Shown here: one piece after another, positions 35,934 to 41,485 of the stretch | Numbering within the stretch: the first letter of the stretch is position 1 | Layout of the letters: every line of letters begins with the position of its first letter | NCBI RefSeq assembly: GCF_001441165.1 | Contig: NZ_CP013126.1 | Span: 835,551 to 899,550 of the forward strand | From: Acidipropionibacterium acidipropionici | Lineage (GTDB): Bacteria > Actinomycetota > Actinomycetes > Propionibacteriales > Propionibacteriaceae | DNA length: 64,000 nt | Direction: 5' to 3' | Program-made: the position numbers and the translations under genes | The notes under the pieces: model-generated | The model's database searches: none | What the model saw: the letters and a program-made list of their open reading frames with translations, nothing else | Told to the model about the DNA's origin: nothing

Positions 35934-37196
35934 TCACGGTCCAAGAGTGGTCAGTGGGACGACGTGGACGCCGTCGGGTCTCCGGCCGGCGGCGCCCGTC
36001 GCCGTGATCACGACCAGCGCCGCAGGAGCACCCGTCCGTTTCGGATCGATCTCATCAGCGAAAGCCAACAGGTTCGCGGCAGCGCCGTCGATGATCCTCG
36101 GATCTCCGGTGAGTTTCACCTCGAATGCACCCCAACCGTCCGGGGTCTCGACAACCGCGTCCACCTCCTTGCGTCCATGCGCCTCCCGCCACGAGTACAC
36201 CGAACCTCCCATCAGTTGTGAGTAGATGCGGAGGTCTCTGACGGCCATCGCTTCGAAATGGAACCCAGCGGCCTCCAGATCCTGCAGCAGGCCCTTCGAG
36301 CTGATACGCAGCGCAGCTGTCCCCAGTGATGGGTCGACGAAGTAGCGCACGGGCGACTCCCTCAACCTGGTACGCGATCGCATGTGGGGTTGCCAGGATG
36401 CCGAGTTGTCAGTCAGTTTCAGCCTGTCCAAGGCATCCAGGTACGCGGTCACCGTCTCTTTGGCCGCGGGGCGATCCGTGTCACCTCCGATATCTGCCGC
36501 CAGTGCGCTCATCTTCACCGACTGCCCCACGGATCGACCGAGTGAGGCGAGAGTCCGTCGAAGACGCGCCGGCGCCCGCCTCGTCGTCCCCAGACTTGGA
36601 ATGTCCACCTCGACGATTTGGTCCAGGTAGTCGGCCAGCCAGGCTCTGGCCGTTGACTCGGTCTCGCCCACGAGTGCCGGCCACCCGCCCACGACGATCC
36701 GCTCGAGGAGCTCAGCGACGCCGAGCGGGCTGCGGCTCGCACGTTGGGTCTCCCCTCTCAACAGTGCCGCCAAGGACACTTCACCGGTCGAGTGCCCGGA
36801 CTCGAACAGGCTCATGGGGCGCATGTGCAAGGTTCCGATACGTCCTGCTCCGGAGTGGAGTTCGCGGGCGCCGGCAGGGGTGGCGGAACCCGTGAGGAGG
36901 TAGAGCCCCTTCCGCTGGAGGTCATCGACATGGCGTCTCACGTGGTCCCAGATCTCCGGAGCGCGCTGCCACTCGTCGAAGACGATGGGAAGTTCGCGAT
37001 TGAACAGCTCCTCCGGATTGAGGCTGAGCATCGCGGCAGCGTTGGGATCGGTGTCGAACCAGATGGAGCTCCTCGCCACCTGCATGGCCGTCTCGGTCTT
37101 CCCGCAACCCTTGGGACCATCGATCAGGATGGCACCGATCGTCGACATACGGGTCTTCAGCTCGCGGTCCGCTACGCGTGGGAGATACCTGAACAC
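35934..37196 (-). CDS. AAA ATPase with DUF4143 and restriction-like C domain
   Basis: 420 residues. Walker A is DGPKGCGKTE (residues 26-35), Walker B VFDEWQ and sensor LLTGSA. A central DUF4143 region is followed by a PD-(D/E)xK-like stretch EVDAVVETPDGWGAFEVKL, of unproven activity. Stand-alone ATPases of this type are widespread in bacteria and archaea, often horizontally acquired, without a settled function. Start is a GTG. The codon and base composition are less GC-skewed than the neighbours. It lies between 49 bp direct repeats and is preceded by tandem repeats that may be operators. Confidence 0.88.
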   Translation of the reverse strand: MFRYLPRVADRELKTRMSTIGAILIDGPKGCGKTETAMQVARSSIWFDTDPNAAAMLSLNPEELFNRELPIVFDEWQRAPEIWDHVRRHVDDLQRKGLYLLTGSATPAGARELHSGAGRIGTLHMRPMSLFESGHSTGEVSLAALLRGETQRASRSPLGVAELLERIVVGGWPALVGETESTARAWLADYLDQIVEVDIPSLGTTRRAPARLRRTLASLGRSVGQSVKMSALAADIGGDTDRPAAKETVTAYLDALDRLKLTDNSASWQPHMRSRTRLRESPVRYFVDPSLGTAALRISSKGLLQDLEAAGFHFEAMAVRDLRIYSQLMGGSVYSWREAHGRKEVDAVVETPDGWGAFEVKLTGDPRIIDGAAANLLAFADEIDPKRTGAPAALVVITATGAAGRRPDGVHVVPLTTLGP

Positions 37197-37202
37197 AGCT
37201 GT

Positions 37203-37243
37203 AACCTACCGTTTTGACACATTGGAATCTACTTTTTTGACAT
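37203..37243. promoter_or_regulatory. Tandem 18 bp repeats upstream of the AAA ATPase
   Basis: AACCTACCGTTTTGACAC (37203-37220) and AATCTACTTTTTTGACAT (37226-37243) match at 14 of 18 positions with a 23 bp period. They lie in an AT-rich pocket right before the divergent ATPase start. They are probably an operator or iteron-like binding site. Confidence 0.5.
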
Positions 37244-37267
37244 CGCGAGATCGCCGAGTTTGACAGC

Positions 37268-37316
37268 CGAGGGGATCGACGACATCCGGATCGCGTGGCG
37301 GGAGCCGGTGGAATAG
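37268..37316. repeat. 49 bp direct repeat, right copy
   Basis: A degenerate, non-coding duplicate of the last 49 bp of the GNAT-GST gene, including its TAG. It marks the far boundary of the inserted ATPase cassette. Confidence 0.85.
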
Positions 37317-37428
37317 CGACAATTTCTGGATCCAGAACCCACCGATTGACGTCGCCGACCACGATCATGCGGTTCTGGAGCGAGAAATTGCGCCCCTACA
37401 CTGGGCACACGCCGACGGAGGAGGACCC

Positions 37429-37716
37429 ATGGCCAAGCCCACCATCACCGACAACACCGAGGAGCACCGCTACGAGGCGCGCCTGGACGGCGAACTCGCC
37501 GGATACCTGGTCTACGAACAGACCGGCGACGTCGTCGACCTGCCCCACACCCTTGTCTTCCCGCAGTACGAGGGGAAGGGCATCGCCGGGAGGCTGGTCC
37601 GCCACGGGCTCGACGACATCCGGGACCGCGGACTGACGGTGACGCCGACCTGCCCCTACGTCGACTCGTGGATCCAGCGCCATCCCGACTACGCCGACCT
37701 GGTGCACCAGAGCTGA
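37429..37716 (+). CDS. Small GNAT-family N-acetyltransferase-like protein
   Basis: 95 residues. Strand LAGYLVYEQ, then VFPQYEGKGIAGRLVRHGLDDIRDRGLTVTPTCPYVDSWIQRHP, is the YjdJ-like mini-GNAT pattern with an acetyl-CoA loop GKGIAGRL. Ends HPDYADLVHQS. The family is small and cytoplasmic, with substrates mostly unknown. A GGAGGA site precedes the ATG. Its last 39 bp are partly duplicated at 38100-38138. Confidence 0.85.
   Translation: MAKPTITDNTEEHRYEARLDGELAGYLVYEQTGDVVDLPHTLVFPQYEGKGIAGRLVRHGLDDIRDRGLTVTPTCPYVDSWIQRHPDYADLVHQS
37678..37716. repeat. Direct repeat, 3' end of the mini-GNAT gene (left copy)
   Basis: The terminal 28 bp (37689-37716) recurs at 38111-38138 with one mismatch. Weaker similarity extends 11 bp further upstream. 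Confidence 0.8.
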
Positions 37717-37770
37717 CTCAGCGCAGCTACAGAGCCGGCTCAGCAGCGATGATCCGCCGCCACCCGATTC

Positions 37771-37800
37771 CGTATACAGAAACCATCCATTTTCGTATAC
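37771..37800. promoter_or_regulatory. Paired CGTATAC operators and -10 of the RHH gene
   Basis: CGTATAC occurs at 37771-37777 and again at 37794-37800, 23 bp apart. The second overlaps a TATACA -10, which leaves about 7 nt to the ATG at 37810. This suggests autoregulation and a leaderless transcript. Confidence 0.5.
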
Positions 37801-37809
37801 ACTACGAGC

Positions 37810-38079
37810 ATGAGCAAGCAACTGCTGCACGGCAAGCCCGTCAGCGATGAGCAGATCCAGTCGTGGGCCGACGAGGCCGAGGCCGGGTACGACCCGTCGA
37901 AGCTTCCCAAGCCTCGGCGTGGCCGCCCGCCTGTCGGCGACGGTCCCGGGATCGTCGTTCCCGTCCGCCTCGACGCCGCCACCATCGCCGCATTGACTGC
38001 ACGCGCGGATGCCGAAGGCATCAGCACCCGCTCCGAAGCCGTCCGCGCAGCCATCCGCGAGTGGCTCGACGTTGCCTGA
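37810..38079 (+). CDS. Ribbon-helix-helix (CopG-like) DNA-binding protein, orphan antitoxin candidate
   Basis: 89 residues. A basic linker PKPRRGRPPVGDG is followed by strand IVVPVRLDAATIAALTARAD and helix TRSEAVRAAIREWLDVA, the RHH fold. In many genomes such proteins precede a toxin, but the following 75 bp hold only a repeat copy of the mini-GNAT end. It is therefore an orphan or has lost its partner. Paired CGTATAC sites upstream suggest self-repression. Confidence 0.75.
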   Translation: MSKQLLHGKPVSDEQIQSWADEAEAGYDPSKLPKPRRGRPPVGDGPGIVVPVRLDAATIAALTARADAEGISTRSEAVRAAIREWLDVA

Positions 38080-38099
38080 CATCCATCGGTCCGCCCGAG

Positions 38100-38138
38100 C
38101 GCCACTCCACCTACGCCGACCTAGTGCACCAGAGCTGA
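38100..38138. repeat. Direct repeat, duplicated mini-GNAT 3' end (right copy)
   Basis: Would encode ERHSTYADLVHQS plus stop, against QRHPDYADLVHQS in the intact gene. It is a remnant copy without the rest of the gene, marking the far side of the RHH insertion. Confidence 0.8.
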
Positions 38139-38154
38139 GGACTCGGCCAGTATT

Positions 38155-38178
38155 GACTACATTGTTTACAATGTAGTC
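38155..38178. promoter_or_regulatory. 24 bp perfect palindrome, relBE-like operator
   Basis: GACTACATTGT-TT-ACAATGTAGTC directly abuts the antitoxin ATG at 38179. It contains TACAAT (38167-38172), 6 nt before the ATG, so the operator covers the -10 and the transcript is probably leaderless. Confidence 0.75.
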
Positions 38179-38457
38179 ATGACCTCCACTCTGGGCAGTC
38201 CTATCTCCGTCCGGCTCCCCCAGGAGCTCCGTGATCGCGTTGTCGCCCTCGCGCACGCCACGCGCCGCAGCCAGGGCGACGTCGTCCGTGAAGTCCTCGA
38301 GCGCGACCTGGGTGCACTCGAGTGGGAGCAACGCATCGCCGATCGGGCCGCGGATCTGCGCGCGGGACGCGTCAAGGCCGTTTCCGCCGACGAGGTCGAT
38401 CGGCAACTCGGTCTTGACGGGGAACCGCCGGCCACCTCGCTCGACGACATCTCATGA
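38179..38457 (+). CDS. RHH antitoxin of a RelE-type system
   Basis: 92 residues; SPISVRLPQELRDRVVALAHATRRSQGDVVREVLERDL is the ribbon-helix-helix DNA-binding part. The acidic C-terminal tail LDGEPPATSLDDIS is the expected toxin-binding region. The stop overlaps the toxin ATG (ATGA). A perfect palindrome at the promoter supports autoregulation. Confidence 0.85.
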   Translation: MTSTLGSPISVRLPQELRDRVVALAHATRRSQGDVVREVLERDLGALEWEQRIADRAADLRAGRVKAVSADEVDRQLGLDGEPPATSLDDIS

Positions 38458-38720
38458 CCGAGTGGGTCCTCGAGTACGATCCCGACGCCGCCCGATGGCT
38501 CCGCAAGGCCGACCCCCAGACGGCCCGTCGCATCCGGAACAACCTTAAGGCCGTGATCGCCACCGGAGATCCGCGCATCCGCGGCAAGGCGCTGACTGGT
38601 CGCCTGGCGGGCATGTGGCGCTATCGCATCGGCGACTATCGGGTGATCTGCGACATCCAGGACGCGAAACTTGTCGTCCTCATCGTTGAGGTGGGTAAGC
38701 GCGACCACATCTACGACTGA
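38454..38720 (+). CDS. RelE/ParE-superfamily toxin
   Basis: 88 residues. WVLEYDPDAARWLRKADPQTARRIRNNLKAV, then GRLAGMWRYRIGDYRVICDIQDAKLVVLIVEVGKRDHIYD, follow the RelE pattern: basic helices and the GxWRYRIGDYRV strand. C-terminal residues H and Y are those expected for ribosome-dependent mRNA cleavage. Coupled to its antitoxin. Confidence 0.9.
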   Translation: MTEWVLEYDPDAARWLRKADPQTARRIRNNLKAVIATGDPRIRGKALTGRLAGMWRYRIGDYRVICDIQDAKLVVLIVEVGKRDHIYD

Positions 38721-38739
38721 CACTCAGCACACCACGTCT

Positions 38740-38853
38740 CAGGCCGTCTCAGGGGCCGTGGGTCTCGGGGCTGACCAACCAGGCCTGCTGCTCCAACTTC
38801 TGGGTGTACTCGTGCAGCACGTCCAAGGTGGTCGGATCCTTGGCGTCGACCTT
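38740..38853 (-). pseudogene. dps 3'-end fragment (ghost copy)
   Basis: The minus strand encodes VDAKDPTTLDVLHEYTQKLE and then QQAWLVSPETHG, nearly identical to the C terminus of intact Dps (39677-40210). The N-terminal two thirds are missing. Confidence 0.85.
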
Positions 38854-38859
38854 GATCAA

Positions 38860-38965
38860 CACGACCTCAGGCCGGGACGTGAGGATCAGGACCTTGAAGC
38901 GCGGGGAGCCATGATCCCCTGCTGAACGGCTTTGGGGTCATCCCGAGCAGAGCGACGACGTGGAT
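38860..38965 (-). pseudogene. crp/fnr-like gene fragment (ghost copy)
   Basis: GATCAGG...CTTGAAGCGC and CTGCTGAACGGCTTTGGGG through TCATCCCGAGCAG align with the intact regulator at about 40399-40475, with several indels. It directly follows the dps ghost, so the dps-crp locus was duplicated and then deleted internally. Confidence 0.75.
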
Positions 38966-39171
38966 ACTGCGACTGCCGAATGAGCCGACGTCTACAACAC
39001 CCACAGACCCCTACTCACTGGGCTACATGGCCCCTCGGGAATGGCTGACCGCCCATCCCGACGGTGTCGATCCCGAAGACCCTGCCAACACCCAGAACCT
39101 CGTAGGCTGGCCCCCACCCGAGACGCGAGCCACCTGTACTCGCGGCTTGACTCGGAACATAGGGACGCCCC
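38966..39171. other. Degenerate intergenic sequence
   Basis: Several short overlapping open frames, none with a recognisable protein or ribosome-binding site. Less GC-skewed than the flanks. Nothing supportable seen. Confidence 0.4.
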
Positions 39172-39549
39172 ATGTACCCCGACCCCAAAGACCAACTGCA
39201 GCCGTTTCTCACACAGTCAGCCCACAGCTACACCCTCAATCCTGAAGAGCCACTACGACGACTCCACGGGCCGACAGTCCCCGGCTGAGAACCGGAAGGC
39301 TTCCTCATCTCCGTCGACGTCGCCGCCCCCGATCCTCAGACTGTGCTGGAGCGGGCCCGGGACGTGCTGGAGATCGTCATCCCGCTGACCCAGGAGCAGA
39401 TCGACCAGGAGATCGACCAGCCGCGCCTGCTGCCCGACTGGTTCACCCGGGCCTGCACCCCGCCCCGGAAGCAGGCGAGGGTGGCCCGGCGGCGATGGTG
39501 GCCACGGCGCGACCCCGAGACCCGTACCGGTGCGATTCACGTGACCTGA
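39172..39549 (+). pseudogene. Unknown small gene interrupted by an in-frame TGA
   Basis: From the ATG at 39172 (AGGGACG upstream) the frame reads MYPDPKDQLQPFLTQSAHSY and continues to TVPG, then hits TGA at 39286-39288. The same frame then stays open for 86 more codons: EPEGFLISVDVAAPDPQTVL ... IVIPLTQEQIDQEIDQPRLLPDWFTRAC and so on. The second part has strong coding character. Removing one stop would give about 125 residues. I do not recognise the family. A real nonsense mutation in a decaying islet is likeliest. Confidence 0.5.
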
Positions 39550-39605
39550 TCCAACGCATTAGTCCGACCTGGCCACCCTGGCGAACAACGTCGCCTGACA
39601 CGCAC

Positions 39606-39652
39606 AATGCGGCGGTGCCGCCGACCTCAATGGTCGGCGGCACCGCCGCATT
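39606..39652. terminator. Strong hairpin terminator downstream of dps
   Basis: A perfect 21 bp stem (39606-39626 with 39632-39652) and a 5 nt loop TCAAT. It lies 24 bp after the dps stop on the minus strand and also faces the plus-strand ghost gene. Confidence 0.85.
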
Positions 39653-39676
39653 CTTAACTCTTGTGAAACGCCTGTA

Positions 39677-40210
39677 TCAGGCCTTCTCGGGGGCGCGGGT
39701 CTCGGAGCTGATGAACCAGGCCTGCTGCTCCAGCTTCTGGGTGTACTCGTGCAGCATGTCCGAGGTGGTCGGATCCTCCGCGTCCACGGCGTCATGCACC
39801 TCGCGCATTGTGGCGACAGTGGTCTCGATAGCGGCCACGATGAGGTCGATGGCGTCGTGGGTCGACACCTCGCCCTGCGGGAACTGCTCGATGGAGGTGC
39901 GGGCTGCGACCACCGACGGCCGGCCGTCCGGGGTGGCGTGGAGGGCACGCAGACGCTCGGCGAACTCGTCGGACCCGTCACGGGCGATGTCGACGACCTC
40001 GTCCAGGTTGAGGTGAAGGTCGCGGAAGTTCGGCCCCACGATGTTCCAGTGGGCCTGCTTGCCGACCAGGCTCAGGGCGATGAGATCGACCAGGACCTTC
40101 TGGATGTTGTCGCTCAGCTCCTGGGACGCGCGGAAGCCCTTCTCAGCGTTCTCCGCGGCGGTCCGGGTGTCTCCAGCGTGCTTCGGAACGGTGATGGACT
40201 GCTCGGTCAT
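39677..40210 (-). CDS. dps: Dps-family ferritin-like DNA-protecting protein
   Basis: 177 residues; forms dodecamers that oxidise and store iron and bind DNA. The ferroxidase segment is KQAHWNIVGPNFRDLHLNLDEV, continuing to DGSDEFAERL (His, Asp and Glu ligands). It ends QQAWFISSETRAPEKA. An AGAAGGAG site precedes the ATG at 40210; upstream in-frame sequence is non-coding. Located next to a Crp/Fnr regulator on the same strand, 123 bp downstream of it, so stress/anaerobic control is plausible. Confidence 0.94.
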   Translation of the reverse strand: MTEQSITVPKHAGDTRTAAENAEKGFRASQELSDNIQKVLVDLIALSLVGKQAHWNIVGPNFRDLHLNLDEVVDIARDGSDEFAERLRALHATPDGRPSVVAARTSIEQFPQGEVSTHDAIDLIVAAIETTVATMREVHDAVDAEDPTTSDMLHEYTQKLEQQAWFISSETRAPEKA

Positions 40211-40333
40211 ATGACCTACTCCTTCTATCTCGACGTCTCTTTCGCTCTCTGTGGGGTGGAACGTCCCACCGCCCTCCACTATTCCGTGTAGGAGAGCCCG
40301 GCGTGTCGCGATCGGTCAGGATCCCGCACGCCT

Positions 40334-41023
40334 TCAGCCGGCGGCCAGTTCCTCCAGGGCGTCGACGTCGCGCAGCGTGATCTCCGCGCCCGAGGTGGCG
40401 ATCAGGCCCTTGGAGCGCAGGGCGTCCAGGCCCCTGCTGAACGACTCCGGGGTCATCCCGAGCAGCGACGCCGTGTCCTTCTTGGCCATCGGCAGCCTCA
40501 CCCGGTAGCCCGACTCCTCGGCGCTGCCCGGCTGGTCGAGCAGATAGCCGGCGATCCGTGCCGGACGGCTGGTGGAGGCCAGGCTCAGCCGGTGCTCGGC
40601 GTCGTCCAGCCGCTGAGCCAGTGAACGCATCATCGCCATCGCCACCGACGGATGGGCGGCGATCAAGGGCGCCAGGTCGGCCCGGGAGAAGACGCACATC
40701 CTGGTGGGGGCGGCGGCCTCGATGAGATAGCTCGGCGCCTCGCCGGTGAGGAAGGACCCCTCCCCCACGAAGTCGCCGGGCCCGGCCAGCCGCAGCACCC
40801 GCTCGTGGCCGCTCGCCGAGAGCCGCGACACCTTCACCTGCCCCCGGTGGACGACGGCCAGACGCCCGGTCGCCGGGCCGAACGCCTCCCCCCGTTCCAG
40901 CGTCGTCGGCCTGGCCAGGGCCCCGACGGCGTCCTGATCGGCCGCGCTGAGACCGCCGAACAGCGGGACCAGACGCACACAGCTCACATGCTCGGTGACG
41001 TCGGTCAGAGGCAGGTTCTTCAC
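40334..41023 (-). CDS. Crp/Fnr-family transcriptional regulator
   Basis: 229 residues. N-terminal cyclic-nucleotide-fold sensor (GDFVGEGSFLTGEAPSYLIEA), long dimer helix, and C-terminal HTH KKDTASLLGMTPESFSRGLDAL. The N-terminal Cys cluster of oxygen-sensing FNR is absent; only Cys near residues 15 and 110 are seen, so heme/NO or another signal is possible. The recognition helix Glu-Ser-Phe-Ser-Arg fits binding of TTGAC-N4-GTCAA sites. One such perfect site lies about 100 bp upstream in the divergent promoter region. Likely regulator of the denitrification and metal genes around it. Confidence 0.88.
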   Translation of the reverse strand: MKNLPLTDVTEHVSCVRLVPLFGGLSAADQDAVGALARPTTLERGEAFGPATGRLAVVHRGQVKVSRLSASGHERVLRLAGPGDFVGEGSFLTGEAPSYLIEAAAPTRMCVFSRADLAPLIAAHPSVAMAMMRSLAQRLDDAEHRLSLASTSRPARIAGYLLDQPGSAEESGYRVRLPMAKKDTASLLGMTPESFSRGLDALRSKGLIATSGAEITLRDVDALEELAAG

Positions 41024-41098
41024 CCGTCCGAGGCTAGTGCCGATCGGCCAGCGCTGCGGCGTTCAGCCGGAGATGGCCCCGCCCAACCGCCCGATAAT

Positions 41099-41112
41099 CC
41101 TTGTTGACAAGG
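41099..41112. promoter_or_regulatory. Inverted repeat CCTTGT-TG-ACAAGG
   Basis: 6 bp arms with a 2 bp centre, containing TTGACA on the plus strand. It lies between crp and the copper-chaperone gene. It could be a -35 element, an operator, or both. Confidence 0.4.
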
Positions 41113-41125
41113 GAGTTCATGTGAT

Positions 41126-41141
41126 CTTGACCTACGTCAAG
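41126..41141. promoter_or_regulatory. Crp/Fnr-type binding site CTTGAC-CTAC-GTCAAG
   Basis: A perfect 6-4-6 palindrome, TTGAC-N4-GTCAA, the general form of Fnr/Dnr/NnrR boxes. Its centre is about 43 bp before a plausible start site preceding the chaperone gene (class II activator spacing). It is also about 110 bp upstream of crp. Confidence 0.65.
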
Positions 41142-41211
41142 GAGTGTGGCGCCGCCTCGAACCAGTATTCGAGGTGTCGCCGGAACAGGCGGCATGACGA
41201 AAGGACAGATC

Positions 41212-41451
41212 ATGAGCACCAACGAGATCACCACCACCCACACCGTGCTGCGCGCCGAGGGGTTCTCCTGCCCCTCCTGCGTCGCCAAGATCACCGGGGC
41301 CCTGGAGAAGCTGCCCGGCGTCGGCGACGTCACCGTGCACTTCGCCTCCGGACGCATCGAGGCCGACCACGACGAGGCCCGCACCAGCGTCGACGATCTG
41401 ATCGCCGCCGTCGGCAAGCTGGGCTACCCCGCCACCGCCTCGGCCTTCTGA
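41212..41451 (+). CDS. CopZ-like heavy-metal-associated (HMA) chaperone
   Basis: 79 residues, single ferredoxin-like HMA domain. Metal-binding loop GFSCPSCVAKI (Cys near 20 and 23). HMA proteins carry Cu(I) or other soft metals to P1B ATPases. The ATG at 41212 has AAAGGA upstream; an in-frame ATG at 41194 is less likely. It is followed 34 bp later by a P-type ATPase that lacks its own HMA domain, so this is probably its donor. Confidence 0.9.
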   Translation: MSTNEITTTHTVLRAEGFSCPSCVAKITGALEKLPGVGDVTVHFASGRIEADHDEARTSVDDLIAAVGKLGYPATASAF

Positions 41452-41485
41452 GCCGACCGCCAACCGAATGCGAAGGAGAAGGATG

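Noticed and set aside
36382-36895. Short plus-strand frames over the AAA ATPase
   Set aside because: Antisense to a well-supported gene; no motifs.
39286-39288. Selenocysteine insertion at the in-frame TGA
   Set aside because: No convincing SECIS-like hairpin right after the TGA, no selenoprotein family similarity, and the region is otherwise degenerate.
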